A stretch of 64,000 nucleotides of DNA from Tetraselmis striata (GCA_006384855.1 VCJN01000429.1:37762-101761), one strand, 5' to 3'; shown: positions 45,536 through 57,790, counted from the stretch's first letter. The notes: generated by a model from the sequence alone, not told the origin. A program made the numbers and translations.

Positions 45536-48500
45536 GTAGAGCCTACCAACCCAGCTGAATTTTATTTTAATACATTTCAATAACACGGAGCGGACGGACG
45601 AACACGATCATGTCCCAACAGCCTGTACGGCTGGCCTCATGTTTGGGCAAACTTGCGAATGGGGCAGGGCGCAATCATTATGTCTGCACAGCTACTTGCC
45701 GCATGCGGGATGGGGCACTTTAGGGGCGGCAGCAGTTGCTGAGCTATCCTCACCCAGTGAACAGGAAAATGAAGCTGTCAGTTGCAAACATTGCTGGAGG
45801 GGCAGACTGTATGGCTGGGAGGCAGTCGGAGAACAGTCCTAGAGAGGCTGGGTCCCTCTAGCTTTCTTGACGGCTTCGCCACAGGAGTATGTATCCCACC
45901 GGCTATATACCCTTAGCTGCTGTCATCGGTGGCATTGCAGTATCCTTGGACTACACAATTACTCTGTAGATGCGCACATGCTTCTGAGTGCTCGGACGCA
46001 GGGTCGATGCGGATCAGCCAGAAGTTGTGACGTTGGCGTGGGGCACGCATGAGCGTCTCCTTGCAAAGACTAAGGCCCAGGACAATCCCATCTATAACCC
46101 TCAATCACACCATCCTCAACATTGAAGCGCATTTTGCAGCATGCCTGCTCGCATGTTTGAATGAGTGGGTGGGTGGGCTGAGGGGCCGTAGAAAAAGGGG
46201 GGGGGGGTGGAGTATCATCGAGCTGAACGCTAAGCATATTGCAGCCCGAATGTCATACTCTGTGCCAGCTGAAGAATCATGTTCTGCGCAATGTGTGGAG
46301 GCCATTTGTATTCACCATTCAGAAGGAGATCGCCGGGAGGGGGGGAGAGGGGGGGGACTAAACACCAATCACAGACAAATTCGTAGAACATGAGTACTGC
46401 GTGGCAGCGTGTGGGATCTGACACCCCTGTTGCAGGCCGGTACGCACACAAGTACCTCCTACCGGTATTGGAGGGGGAGGCAGCCCTGCAGCAGGATGCG
46501 CCCCTGCGCCGACCTACATCCGCTCTCAGCACAACAACGTGCACAAATGGGCTGAGCGGCAGTCAAGTGTGGCGTGTGCGAAATTCGCCCCAAGGATGGC
46601 ACTTGGACCACTACGCTCAACTGCCGCATTGCGGTTTTGTCTTTAAGAGCACAGGTGCCATTTTTTTCTGGCTGCAATTTAAACCCCGCTCATAGTTGTA
46701 GCACCCTCCATTCTGTGTCATTTGCGACAGGAGAAACAGTGCAAACTACTGAGCATGGCAAAATCAAGATACCAAAATTAAAACTAAAACTAGGAGGAGG
46801 AGTACCAACCCATAGTTAATACATGGTGATTAGGTGGGGTTCTCTTAGCAGGTATTGCAACAGATGCGAAGTGTTTGAGCCGCCAAATCTGGTTGTTCGG
46901 CATGGTTTGTTATAATATACACTGTCCAAACTCTTCAGTTACGCTGCATGATTACATCAGCGTAATATAATGCATGTAAGGCTACCTGCTGGGTGTGGCA
47001 AAAGGTGGGGATAAGCAGAGATCGTAGACATACAGCATGCCCAAACAAGCACTGAATGGCAGCACTTGCTATGCCTCTGCTGCGCTGGATCGGCCATCCA
47101 TTATGTCATACTTTGTCTATACTGGTAGCATATGCAAGCAATATTCCTAAGTTAGGATCATGATAATTATGTACGAGGTAATTTGCAAGCAGAATATCCC
47201 TATGAATAACACAGAAATATATATATGTATGTTAAAGCCCTGCTTGACGACGGCTATCGATACTATTAATAACTATCAATACCTACGGAATCTTAGTATT
47301 TTGGTTTTCAAGCGACCGCGCGACCCCCCTCCCCCCACCCAAAGCAACATCAAACAACAGAAAACGATTGTTCGTGTTGATTGTTTAGTAGTTGCACGCT
47401 TTAGAGCGAGTTGATTGATGACGATGCTGCTTGCTCCGGGGGTTGTGGTGGCTTACCAAATGGAAACCAGGATATCTTGCTGTATTATCATAATATCCCC
47501 GTAGGCGCGAATCGTCAGATTCGAATATCGCTGCAATGCTATCTGTCTTCATCCGGATTCGACAATCACAATCCAGGGCTGACGATATAATACAGTGGGA
47601 CCCTGCACGCAGTAGTATGCTCATGGGTACACGTTGCAGTACAGTGGCGCCAAGACATGCAGTAGTGGTAGTATCACCGCACGTGCGTTGTTTCATCAGG
47701 GTCGTCGACGGCACAGATGAGTTGCTGGCCGCCGTTGGCTTATTCCGTCCGACAGATATACACCGTACGTGATATTGACATGTAGACAGCCGGCATTATA
47801 CATCTGCTTCGAGGTTGTCAGTTTCTCTGCGATGACATACGTTTCACATTATGGTGTAGTCAGAGTCTGCGACATCCTCGGTAAAAGCAAGCCAAACCCT
47901 CACTATCTACAGTGCGCTACAGGACGCGCCTGGGAATGCGTACAATGAGCATGTGAGGGTGCCTCTTGCTATAGCGCGGTGTGGTTCTATATCGTGCTCC
48001 ATATCGTCCATGGCGTCGCCATCCAGGGTTTGTGTTTGCAGTACAGCGCCCAGTGTGCCGAGCTTCGCAGCAGCCTTCCAGATAAATTGATCGTTGCTGC
48101 AGGCTTTTATTGCCTCGACCGCGGTCGTCGGTGCCCCCACCCCCCACCGCTGCCCTCGCATTTGTGACGCATTCCCTGCCGGCATCACTGCTTCGACGAC
48201 AGTTGGCAATAAGTATAATACTACTATCTGATAATATAGCGCTCTGTTTGCGGTGTAAGCTAGCTAGCATGCGATCGGTGCTGCAGCCTCAGTTATTGCG
48301 TGCGGCTACTAGTTGGCGGACGTCGCCCTAGTTATCCGAGGCGTGCAATACGCTACTTGAAAGCCTTGCATCCAGCGCTCCACTTATTGCGGCATCACGG
48401 TGTAAACAGGGCCGAGCTTCCAAGTTGACCACCGCCGCTTGTTACGATTGTGATGATCAGTGCTACAATAATGTTATGCTTATTAGATCTCCTCACCCCG

Positions 48501-49352
48501 CCACAGTCTGGCTTGCCGCTGGAACAGGTATATAACTTCAACGGTCCCAGTCAAAATAACAAGTCTGCATACAATGGCATCAGACTCGTAACATCAGCAT
48601 CAGCACGTGCTTCCGGCCTCAGGCCTCCGTCTGACAGTCGCCTGCTTTTTCGATTTCAAGTCGCATGGGCAGCGTGAGTATTTTAGTGCAAGTACACGGA
48701 GCATGACACGGAGTACGGGGCGTGCTTCCCGACTCAATATAGTAGCTGGCCCCAGCACCATGTACTGCACGACCGAAGTTCGAGTCTGTCGAGAAGTTGT
48801 AATTGGTTGTCAGCCAAATAATCACGCCCCACAATAATGCAAGCGTGCGTCTTGGCGTCGGCTCCCGGCGGCACGCAATTGGAACAGTGCTGTATAGGGC
48901 AGGTGCTGTTCTGGGCTGCAGGTTGCATACATGGTAACCGGGGCGCAATGGAGTTGATATTATGCACTAGATAGCACCAGAGTGACCGGTGATGCGGCAG
49001 GAAAGGGGGGGGGGGGGACACCACGTCACGGTAGTGTGCACTTGAAGCCAGCTTAGCGCTCCGCGCCACCCTTGGAACCCATCTTCATCCTTTCCGCGGC
49101 TCAGAATGGCTCTGCTCCGTAAGTCAGTATCAGTCATAGTACATGTCCGGTAGTCATGCTGGTACGGATACAGTGCATCACCGGTATCCATGAAGCTGGT
49201 TTTGAATATTTACTGTGAGGCGTGGACCTCCGCATGCATGCTTGCCGCGCAGAGGGCACAGCCTGGAGTTCGGCAGCACGTTGCATGGTAATCGGTGCCG
49301 CATGGACATAGGGCGTGCTTGACTGTTGCTGTAGTAGGGGTATAGGGGAGCC
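45536..49352. other. Gene-poor region, no supported gene
   Basis: Short frames only. G runs occur at about 46197-46207 and 49005-49017. A plus frame at 46436-46600 (spliced-looking TTGCAG|GCC border) has coding-like composition but could not be linked to neighbours. Confidence 0.45.
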
Positions 49353-49990
49353 TGATAGCATACAAATATGATGTGCTCGGGCCCCCGTAGCTGATGGACA
49401 TGTTGCGTCCGGCCACTTGAAGATGATGCTCATGCTGAACCCGCCCGCACCTGTTAGCCAATGAATGTGCTCCGCGCCGTCCCCGGTTGCCTTGTAATGG
49501 GAAGCGCCACCACAAGGAGACCGTCATTGCCGCGTTCCGAGAGTACACCCCCTCCTCCTTCATCCCAAACCCACTGCGACCATCCTTGTGGGTTGTGCTG
49601 ACTGTGCACCTTGTGCTATTCGTATATGTCTAGATATGTATCATTGATTTATATCATTGATTTACATGTATCTGAATCATATGTATATGTGTGTGTGTAT
49701 GTATATGTATATCATTGAGCGTGGTCGTGGACACCCGCAGACTGGCACTGGCCCAGAGTATCAGGCTCGGCACCCTGAGCGCCCTCGATATGTCCGCCAG
49801 CAGAACGCAGAAATTGGTGACCTGATAGCATACGAATATGCTGTTTTCGGGCCCCCGTAGCTGATGCACATGTTGCGCCCGGCCCCTTGAAGATGATACT
49901 CGTGCTGAGCCCGCCGGCGCCTGTTAGCCAATTGATATGCTGCGCGCCGTCCCCAGTTGTCGTACAATGGGAAGCGCCACCGGTGCTCAC
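49353..49990. repeat. Direct duplication of a ~165-bp segment
   Basis: 49353-49520 and 49823-49990 are about 85% alike by eye, beginning CTGATAGCATAC and ending GGGAAGCGCCACC. On the minus strand both translate to WRFPLxxNxGRR..LANR..R.QHE.HLQ.AGRNM.ISYGGP. In between is (TG/TA)-rich sequence (49635-49715). It is either a duplicated exon or a transposon fragment. Confidence 0.6.
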
Positions 49991-50343
49991 GCATGTGAGA
50001 GGCAATGTCTAGGCAGGCCCTTCTCTTTCGTACTGAGTAAAATGTCAGCCTGCTAGAGAATTTCTAACCCCAGTTATCAATGGCCAATGCAACACGGGCA
50101 GTTATAGTTGCCTTGACATCTGTTGGGGTGCTGGTTTTGCACACCAGCAACTGCTGCACGGATTGACCGTCGCGTTGGGTGACCCGCAGCGTCATTCGAG
50201 CTGCTGCCAATGAAGCTTTGCGATACGCGATCTAGCCAGTATTGTCAGAACAACATGCACTCACATACGCTGCCTCGCATGTGCACGCAGCTATTGAGAT
50301 TCACTACTCATTTTGTTTATATGAGACTACTTATCCAGCATGC

Positions 50344-51655
50344 ATGGCTGCCGAAGCAAGCACATCAGCGAGGCATCCGGCAAAGCGGATGAAGGTTGAC
50401 AACCAGGCCAGCTTGGCAGCGGAGTCTCCTGAGAACAGGGTTGTTGAGCCTGCGGCGGCGGGTACTAGAATGAAGGCGGTGCCCGAGCTGCCAACAGACG
50501 CAGGCGGAGATCCACTTTATCGAGCCAAAGGCTGTGTGCGAGACGCCCTTAGGCCTGAACACTTGACTGAGGGAGAGTCGTCACATGCATTCCAACTCGC
50601 TGTAAAGGTGCAGTGCACACTCGACATGATGAAGGCCACCGCGCTGCATCGCAAGCTTAGAATACCCCGCCCGGTCTCACGCCCGAAGTACAACCGCACC
50701 GCGTTTGGAGAACGCGTAGTACGGAGACCCTGCTCCCGCTGGCAACCGTCTCAGCGCGCAGCTCTCGAGCGCTCATTGCAGGCGTGGTCGACACTGCAGG
50801 ACCCTCTGAGCCAAATTTGCAAGGCCGGATCCCGCACCTTCCAGACCACCGACATCCGAGCCACCTGCCGGAGGCACCCTACCGAGGAGAACTAGGAACG
50901 ATCATAAAGTCCATGCGCACCGTGAAGCACTCGAGCCAGAACTTGCCTGACTCTTTTCTCGACCTGCTCTCGCCTGCGGCAGCATGCGGTTGGGCGCTTT
51001 GCGTTCACATAGATCGCACCCTTCTCGCATGTGGATCCCTCCCCATTACTTCTCTATACCAGCACCGGGATGTATTGCAACCTTGGCCTCCCCCCAACAA
51101 GGGGATCCTAAAGAGGCCGTCAACCGGAACCAAACAACTACCAGACGGCAGTCAGCGACTATACCCCACGGCAGATTCATAACGATGCATCGTTTAATAT
51201 TTGCAAGGGGGTATAGGTTCACATACTATGGGCTGGTGATGGTCTGGCCTAACCTTGAACAGCGAAACATATGTTGTGATCGTGTACACTGGCCCTCACC
51301 CGGCTCCCATTGCATTCCTCTACAATGAGACCACTTGTGTGTGGCCACCCCCTGCACAGGCGGACATCCAGCCAACTCCTTGTTGCCTGCCCAGCAACTC
51401 GATTTGCACGTTTCTAATCGACGGCAACGGCTGCATCAAGCTTGCGGCGCAGCAAAAAAAAGCTCTCGACAAAGCTATTGCCGTCCCGCACCGATTGAGG
51501 GGCAGTTATATGCGCAGGCTCCGGGTTAGTCTTTCGCTGGACCACTCAGTCTACACTAATATTTATGATCGCATACCTCGCAAGGCAAACCTCCGCGAGG
51601 GTTACATGGCGACCGTCGCCCAAGCCTGCAACGTTGGTGCGCATCTCTGGTGAGC
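50344..51655 (+). CDS. Unidentified coding region, structure unresolved
   Basis: From ATG 50344 a basic hydrophilic frame (MAAEASTSARHPAKRMKVDN) runs to about 50780. A +1-type frame change leads into a frame (50784-51182) with LPDSFLDLLSPAAACGWALC and SLYQHRDVLQPWPPPNKG. After a gap with stops (51180-51250; an acceptor-like TTGAACAG lies at 51258) the same frame continues to a TGA at 51653 with TYVVIVYTGPHPAPIAFLYN, ICTFLIDGNGCIKLAAQQKK and SVYTNIYDRIPRKA. Coding character is clear in each part but introns and frameshifts could not be separated. The family was not recognised. It may be a multi-exon gene or a decayed mobile-element ORF. Confidence 0.35.
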
Positions 51656-52183
51656 GGGCGGCCTGTCATGCCGGGAAGCGCAAACTGCACTACTACCACT
51701 AGGTTCAATGCTTTTTATTACCAGGGCAACATTGGTACAATCTGCCACAAAACATGACGCGTTAAAACGAGTGACATGTTTCATTTATCTCGTTTGAACA
51801 CCCACGCGAGTAACGGCGTGAACTGTGCCACTACAGATCTCTGCACCAAACACTTCGAAGTGATGTACCTAGCTATCTGGCTACTCTTTTGACGAATGAT
51901 GCCTGCGGTGTACGATAACACGGCGGCAATGACCAGAAGTGTAGATATTAGGGTCACCTATCTTCATGGTGTGATGATGATTGTGCGCACCTGCTCGGCC
52001 AATTCTCGCATTTCAGGATGTACCAGTACTCGATGGTATCCATCATCTTGACTGCGGAAAAGAAAGGCCCAGTTATCTGTCCACTTTATTCAGCTTCCCC
52101 CCATACACCCGTGCCCGCCCTTGTCATATATCCCAGCAGGGGCTGGCGGTGCTGCTCGTTAGGGGGAGTAGCGGCCTTCAGCG
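51656..52183. other. Intergenic, nothing recognised
   Basis: No supported frame or repeat. Confidence 0.5.
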
Positions 52184-52370
52184 TCGACAAGAAAATCAGT
52201 TTTGAGCTTGGCAGTGTGGAACGGGAACTTGAAGGTGATGAAGCGGGCCAGGGAGCATTGCTGCCCCTGAGGCTGCGAAACATGTACCGCAACAATGGGA
52301 AACTCGCAGTGCTGCGCTGGGCAAGGCGGGAGGGCTGCCCCTGGGGATGCATGTGGCTGCGGTGCTGCAA
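52184..52370 (+). pseudogene. Ankyrin-repeat-like fragment
   Basis: The plus frame reads VDKKISFELGSVERELEGDE and then NGKLAVLRWARREGCPWG. The latter is the consensus of algal ankyrin repeats seen in the gene at 7119-9619. No second repeat or start is present, so it is an isolated exon or a gene fragment. Confidence 0.4.
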
Positions 52371-53622
52371 CCTCTGCTACTCTTTTGGATCGTGCTCTGG
52401 TGTGCTGCAACCTCTGCTAGTCGAGGGCTTTCATGTAGTGATAAAATGCGTGCCTGGCAGCGCTTGCTGGGCAGAACCACTTGAAAAGACCCCTGCCGAC
52501 TTGCCAGGGTGCGTGTGGTGTCGGTGCTGCTTGATTTATCTTCGCAGCATTTTTCGTCAGCGCTGCTTGATTCGACGTGATACCACGGAGAAGGTCCCGT
52601 GCTATTATCTACCATGCCACTTCAGGGCTGATATGATATGATTCCGAGTGGCATAGCACCAGTCTCATCATCCTCTGTTAAGTTACCTATTGGGCAACCT
52701 GCGACACGAACTACTGTGCACGCCATGAGCAAGTGCGGGCAGGCTGTTAAGGGTGCAGGTAGACCTATCTCCAGTCTGGCAATTACTTTCCTTACAGACA
52801 ACTGTCCCACCCAAGCTCCTTTCCACACACCAACTCAGACACCCACCCACCTAAATACACACACACACACACACACACACACAAGCTGACAAGGATTGGC
52901 CGGCTGCGCTATCCAATTCGTCCTGAAGCAATTGGAGCTGTGAGTAATATGTGTCATTTTGGAGCAGCCTGTTGCAATACGTGCATGGTAACGGCGAGGA
53001 TATATACAAATTCCGGCAGACAGGCCATTTCAGGCCATGAGCAAGGTTCATTCCTACCGGTCAATGGGCCAATGACTCAAATTTCAGGCATCTCATCTCT
53101 ACGGCGGAGTTGTTATTATGCAACTATATTCATCAGGACGCTGTGCGGTCTACAGAACATGTTTCTGGGCATAATAATCATTGCTATGCAACTCTACACA
53201 CGTACAATTGAGCTGACTGGTGCGTCTAGTGCGATGAATAATTTCGCAGCATCATGCTACTTCGGATATGTGTGCTTTCATCATGCTGGGTATCTGATTA
53301 ATATGTGCAATGTTGATGTATCTCAGCTTCCCAGTCGTTGCGGAGGGATCAAAGTCATCAATGTATTGTTAAACGGTGAACCCATAACATGATGAAGGTT
53401 GGTTCTTCCTTCGATGACACGGATCAAGAGTTAAGGACATTGTACAGGCTGCAGTGCATCTAAACAGCTTGGCAATACGTGCAGCGTCTACTCTAGAGAG
53501 CTTACCAATCCAGCGTACTGCGCTTGGGGTGTCCAAGTGTATGCAACTGAAAGTCAGGGATGGCAATAATCAATACAGCGGTCGCGGGTGTGGCACACTG
53601 CAAAGTTCACGGCAGTAATGAG
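52371..53622. other. Intergenic with an (AC)n microsatellite
   Basis: An (AC)n run of about 13 units lies near 52857-52883. No gene was supported on either strand. Confidence 0.55.
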
Positions 53623-53627
53623 TTACA
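53623..53627 (-). terminator. Candidate TGTAA poly(A) signal of the glycosyltransferase gene
   Basis: On the minus strand TGTAA occurs about 70 nt after the stop at 53696. TGTAA is the usual poly(A) signal of chlamydomonadalean algae. Confidence 0.45.
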
Positions 53628-53695
53628 TATTAATCACGTGCTGCACTGACTACACTGAGCGGCTGTGGTGGCCAGAGAATGCAACAACTGCTGCT

Positions 53696-55396
53696 TCATG
53701 TTGCAACTGTATGAATTGCGGCCATGACTGTTTGGGCGGCTGCGTCTGTGCCCCCAGCAGCCGACAGCGAGCTAGATAGACTGTTCACCCTGGTCTTGAG
53801 CCTTGAATACGTCCCACTGGCCGTCGTAGATCTGAGCGCCTCCGCAACTGCGGAGCAGTACTGGTCGGCGCATCCCTCTGCAGCGCGGGGCACCATCCGC
53901 CCAATGCCAAGGCGCTCTGCCTTGGCGCCGTTTATGGGTTGGTCAGCAAAGCCCGGGCACACCACAACCGGGGTACCGTAGGCAATGCTCTCCATGAAGG
54001 AGTTCTGCCCGCCATGGGTGAGAAAGAGGTCGACTCCTGCCCTCAGTAGGTCCACCTGCGGGATGTACTCCATGCACACCGCGTTCTTCGGGACCTTGAT
54101 GCCCTTCAGTGCATCAGGCTGCCAGCCCAGAGATACCACAATCAGCCACTCGTGATGATCCTCATCCGACCCAAACTCCTGAAACACGGCCTTCCACGAA
54201 GCTTGGCATAGCTCCTTGCCAGTGATGGTCTGGACGCCATCCATAGAATACGGCGCATTCCAGCCAAACATCTCAGAGGCCCCAGTCAGAACTGTTCCGA
54301 GGGAGGCGTAGATCACCTTGGCGCCTCGGCTCTTGGCCTCTCGCACCTTGACGAGTAGCTCAGGCTCGCTGAACGATGTTGCTAGTCTACCATCGTCGTC
54401 ATTGTCCTCACTAGGAGCGGAATCAATGCCCCCGGCAGCAGGTGTTTTGTGCCCCCCCGCCCGGGCAGCGCCCTCCACATCGAATAGCGGCCCGACGTAC
54501 TTGAATGACACGCCGTAGCTGGCCAGCGCTTCTTCCAGCCATTCAGGGCAGGGATCCGCCAAGTCCTTAGTGGTCGTCACCAGGTTGACGTCCAGGCTCA
54601 TGTGCTCGATATACGGAGCTAGCTCGACGATGGAAAGGGGCGGCTCGAGGCTGTACGCGTCGTTCAGCTCCTGGACGGCGTCGACATGGGCCTTCAGTGT
54701 GGGAGCGAGTTTAGCAGTGAGCTCCGCCTCCTCCACAAAGTTTGCGCTGATGCCCAACATTGAGCCGGGACCAGCCGTGGTGAGGAGGCTGACTGCTGGT
54801 ATGGCGAGGGAGCGTGCGGCCACAACAGCGTCCAGGTTAATTATGGGGTCGTACACAACCGCCTGGGCCCCGACGTGCTGGAGAAAGCGCCGGGTGCCCG
54901 GAGCCGCCTTAGCGGCCATAACATAGCGTAGAAATCTCCACACTCTTATCGGGCCACCCCCCGTGATCTCGGGGATGTTCGTGATGCCACTCTCCGTCAT
55001 CAGTCTATTGAAGACGTCTTGCATGAAATCGTTATTCCGCTTAGCCTCCTCAGACCCCCATAACTCGCCCTGCCAGTCACGAAAATCATGGAATGTTGCT
55101 CCCGTCGAGATGATCGGGGCTTCAAACTCGTTGGCGGTCAGGTAGTGCACTGCGACCCCATGCTCTTCTGCAAGACGCCGGGCCAGTGCGAACGACGGAT
55201 TGATGTGACCGCTAGCGATGGGAAACACGAACGCCACAACTGGACGTAGCTTGCCGGTAGTTGCGGTGCTCGCATTGGCAGGGTCTACCAATGGCGCTGT
55301 GATGACACGGTTGTCGACCGAACCGTGTGATCCCACTACGGTAGGGGGCAGGGCTGGGGCGCAGGTCATCGCGGACGTCGCTAGGCTGCGCGGCAT
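53696..55396 (-). CDS. GT1-family (UGT-like) glycosyltransferase
   Basis: A single 566-aa frame starts at the first in-frame ATG (55396, MPRSLATSAMTCAPALPP); the frame is open upstream to about 55510 but has no earlier ATG. The N-terminal half has VVAFVFPIASGHINPSFALA with the GHxxP acceptor-side motif. The C-terminal half has KVIYASLGTVLTG, then VPKNAVCMEYIPQVDLLRAG and VDLFLTHGGQNSFMESIAYG, PVVVCPGFADQPINGAKAE. This is the nucleotide-sugar site of family GT1 in the macrolide-glycosyltransferase-like form. It should transfer a sugar from a UDP- or similar donor to a small lipophilic acceptor in the cytosol; the acceptor is unknown. No introns and no clear signal peptide. An insert of Asp/Ser-rich sequence (SEDNDDDG) lies mid-protein. 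Lack of introns among intron-rich neighbours could mean retroposition or transfer. Confidence 0.85.
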   Translation of the reverse strand: MPRSLATSAMTCAPALPPTVVGSHGSVDNRVITAPLVDPANASTATTGKLRPVVAFVFPIASGHINPSFALARRLAEEHGVAVHYLTANEFEAPIISTGATFHDFRDWQGELWGSEEAKRNNDFMQDVFNRLMTESGITNIPEITGGGPIRVWRFLRYVMAAKAAPGTRRFLQHVGAQAVVYDPIINLDAVVAARSLAIPAVSLLTTAGPGSMLGISANFVEEAELTAKLAPTLKAHVDAVQELNDAYSLEPPLSIVELAPYIEHMSLDVNLVTTTKDLADPCPEWLEEALASYGVSFKYVGPLFDVEGAARAGGHKTPAAGGIDSAPSEDNDDDGRLATSFSEPELLVKVREAKSRGAKVIYASLGTVLTGASEMFGWNAPYSMDGVQTITGKELCQASWKAVFQEFGSDEDHHEWLIVVSLGWQPDALKGIKVPKNAVCMEYIPQVDLLRAGVDLFLTHGGQNSFMESIAYGTPVVVCPGFADQPINGAKAERLGIGRMVPRAAEGCADQYCSAVAEALRSTTASGTYSRLKTRVNSLSSSLSAAGGTDAAAQTVMAAIHTVAT

Positions 55397-55563
55397 ATGG
55401 AAGGTGCTGGCCACGATCTTTGGGTGTAGTGTTACTCCTGCACTCGTCTTCACGAGACTTCCCAAGTTCTCCCTTTCGATGTAGACGCAGCGGTGGGCTA
55501 CTCGGGATTTCTACCGTCGCGGTATTATGTTTTTGCTCGTGCGGACAGGTATGTGTGTGCCAA

Positions 55564-55594
<31 letters not shown>
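55564..55594. repeat. G31 homopolymer upstream of the glycosyltransferase
   Basis: Thirty-one G (C on the coding strand) lie about 168 nt before the ATG, in the 5' UTR or promoter. Confidence 0.85.
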
Positions 55595-55595
<1 letters not shown>

Positions 55596-55899
55596 ATCCT
55601 GTGATGTTGTGTGAATTTTTTTTGCTAGTTGTATTTATATTCCGCCGCAAAGCGCTGTTCGTGCTGCCGCTTTTTGCAGTGCGCTGCTTCTCAATCGTCA
55701 GAGGAAGCGCCCGTGATAGTCCACTACCGCCTGAGTTGATGGCGCAGCGGGCGGCGCAATTGCAGCAGCGATTACCTACCGGGTCTGGTCGTACGAGGTG
55801 GCGGCGAGCCGACGACCAGTATGAGATATCACCTTTTAAGGCGGACTACTGGCCTTTCTGTTACTGGCCTTTAGTTCACACCAGTATCTCCTGCTACCA

Positions 55900-56070
55900 G
55901 TAGGTGGCTTGCGATGCTGTGCTGATTTTGTATTAGGTGGATTCGTAGAGACGCTGCAAGGGTTTCATTGGTGCCAGTCCTGTCCCGGGGGCGAAAAAAA
56001 AACAAAAAGTTGGATTGGTTACTGCCCTGTTTGTACTGTAATTCACACCAGTAGGTTGGTAGCTCCACTG
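55900..56070 (+). repeat. Retroposon tails
   Basis: At 55975-56005 CCTGTCCCGGGGGCG plus a long A run repeats the word at 420-450 and 4890-4915. At 56030-56050 TTTGTACTGTAATTCACACC resembles the LINE 3' end joined to family A. Confidence 0.5.
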
Positions 56071-56479
56071 TGTCCTGCGATGGCTTGCGACGATGACGAG
56101 AGGAGATATACTGGTTTGAAGTACAAGAAGGGCAGTAACAAATCCACCTGCTGTCAGGAGCAACACAGTCGTGAATCAAGGAGTAAGTTTGCGTCAGAAC
56201 TGCCATAAATAAGTCATCGTTATCCCTGTCATCGGCGCGGCACGCAATAAGGATTATGTACCGCAGTCGTGATAGGCTTCATCTGGCATAATATTCTAAT
56301 AAGACCGCGCATTACTGTATCAACACTACTATCCGCGCCTCCGGACCGCCAGCGCGCTGCTGATGCTCGCCATCCGTTTCTCGTACTGGTACGGGTATTT
56401 CCATACCGGTACCAGTAGCGTGTGCATATGAAGACATCCTGTGTGTAAGTAGACATCGCTAGGGACTACAATCTACATC

Positions 56480-56745
56480 ACGAGAGGTAAAGTAAGGTTC
56501 GCCCCGGGACATCGGCCGAAGCCGCCCCAACACTTGATCTCTTGCGCCAAATGCAGTCGTAGGTCTGACGTAGCCTGTAGACCATTGCCTTATTCGAACC
56601 CCGAAGAGCTAATGCATGAACCGGGTAAAGCCAGGGCAGGACACGTCGGGACCATATTGCCGAAATACATCGGCCAGGATTCGACCTCGGGACCTCTTGC
56701 GTACGAGACGACCGCTCAACCGAGCGGACAACGGATGCACATTGT
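56480..56745 (-). mobile_element. tRNA-derived SINE, copy 1
   Basis: Read on the minus strand, it begins near 56730 with CGCTCGGTTGAGCGG (A-box-like) and, about 30 nt on, GAGGTCGAATCCTGG (B-box-like). A body follows (TGTATTTCGGCAATAT, GTTCATGCATTAGC, GGGGCGGCTTCGGCCGA) shared with copy 2 at 57964-58163. The pol III boxes at the head and an unrelated body are the layout of a SINE. Confidence 0.55.
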
Positions 56746-56937
56746 GGTAAACACCGACTATAAACCACCCACCGCCTGGGCGGGCCCGACGACCGTCCTC
56801 GCTCGGGCCTCGGAATCGCGGGCCCTTCCTCCGCCTCCACCCCCGGCTGGGGATGGGGGCGGAGTTCGTGCACGGGTGGCGCCTTGGTAGCCTTGGCCCC
56901 GCCCGTGCTGCCACTGCCACGGAGGAGCAGTGTGAGC

Positions 56938-57790
56938 TGGACACCGGCGTCTTACGTCGTTGCTAGTCCGGTCAACTCCCCGTTCGCTGTTCTTTGAGCT
57001 CCCTCTCCCTTCCTGTATGTCACGTCGGCGCCTCCACATCACATTCGGCCTAGTGCCGCTATTGGAGTGGCCCGGGATGTTGTGCTGGGAAGGGAGTTCT
57101 ACGTTCGGCGGAAGGGGACGCCGCCGAACTGGCGGCGGATATGGCGTTGGGCGGAACAACGCGGGATGGACACCGGCGTCTTACGTTGTTGCTGGTCCGG
57201 TCAACTCCCCGTTCGCTGTTCTTTGAGCACCCTCTCCCTTCCTGTCTGTCGGCGCCTCCACATCACATTCGGCCTAGTGCCGCTATTGGAGTAGCCCGGG
57301 ATGTTGTGCTGGGAAGGGAGTTCTACATTCGGCGGAAGGGGACGCGACCGAGCCGGCGGCGGATTTGGCGCTGGGCGGAACAGCGCGCACTGGACACCGG
57401 CGTCTTACGTCGTTGCTGGCCCGGTCGGCTCTCCATTTGCTACTCGTTGAGCACTCTCTCCCTTCATGTCTTGTTGGCGCCTCCACATGACATTCGGCCT
57501 AGTGCCGCTATTGGAGTGGCCCGGGATGTTGTGCTGTGGAAGGTGTAAGTTCTACGTTTGGCGGAAGGGGACGCGACCGAGCTGGCGGCGGATTTGGCGC
57601 TGGGTATGTTGCACGCCCGTGGCGCCCCGTTATGGGTTGGACCCCCCCCCCCCCCCCCCCCCCACTTCCGCTCCATCCTTGCTGCGAGACCTCTACTTCG
57701 AAGCCCCTTTCCTGTCGGCGCCTTCGTCACATCACATTCGGCCTAGTGCCGCTATTGGAGTGCGTGGCCCGGGATTGTGTGCTGAGGAGA
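56938..57790 (+). repeat. Tandem array of ~225-bp units
   Basis: Units start with GGACACCGGCGTCTTACG at about 56939, 57168 and 57391; a fourth partial unit is disturbed by a C22 run (57642-57663). Each contains CACATCACATTCGGCCTAGT and CCGCTATTGGAGT, then GGCGGAAGGGGACGC. One frame of each unit reads VLGREFY.RRKGT...WRRIWRWAEQR, so the unit may once have been coding. Confidence 0.75.
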
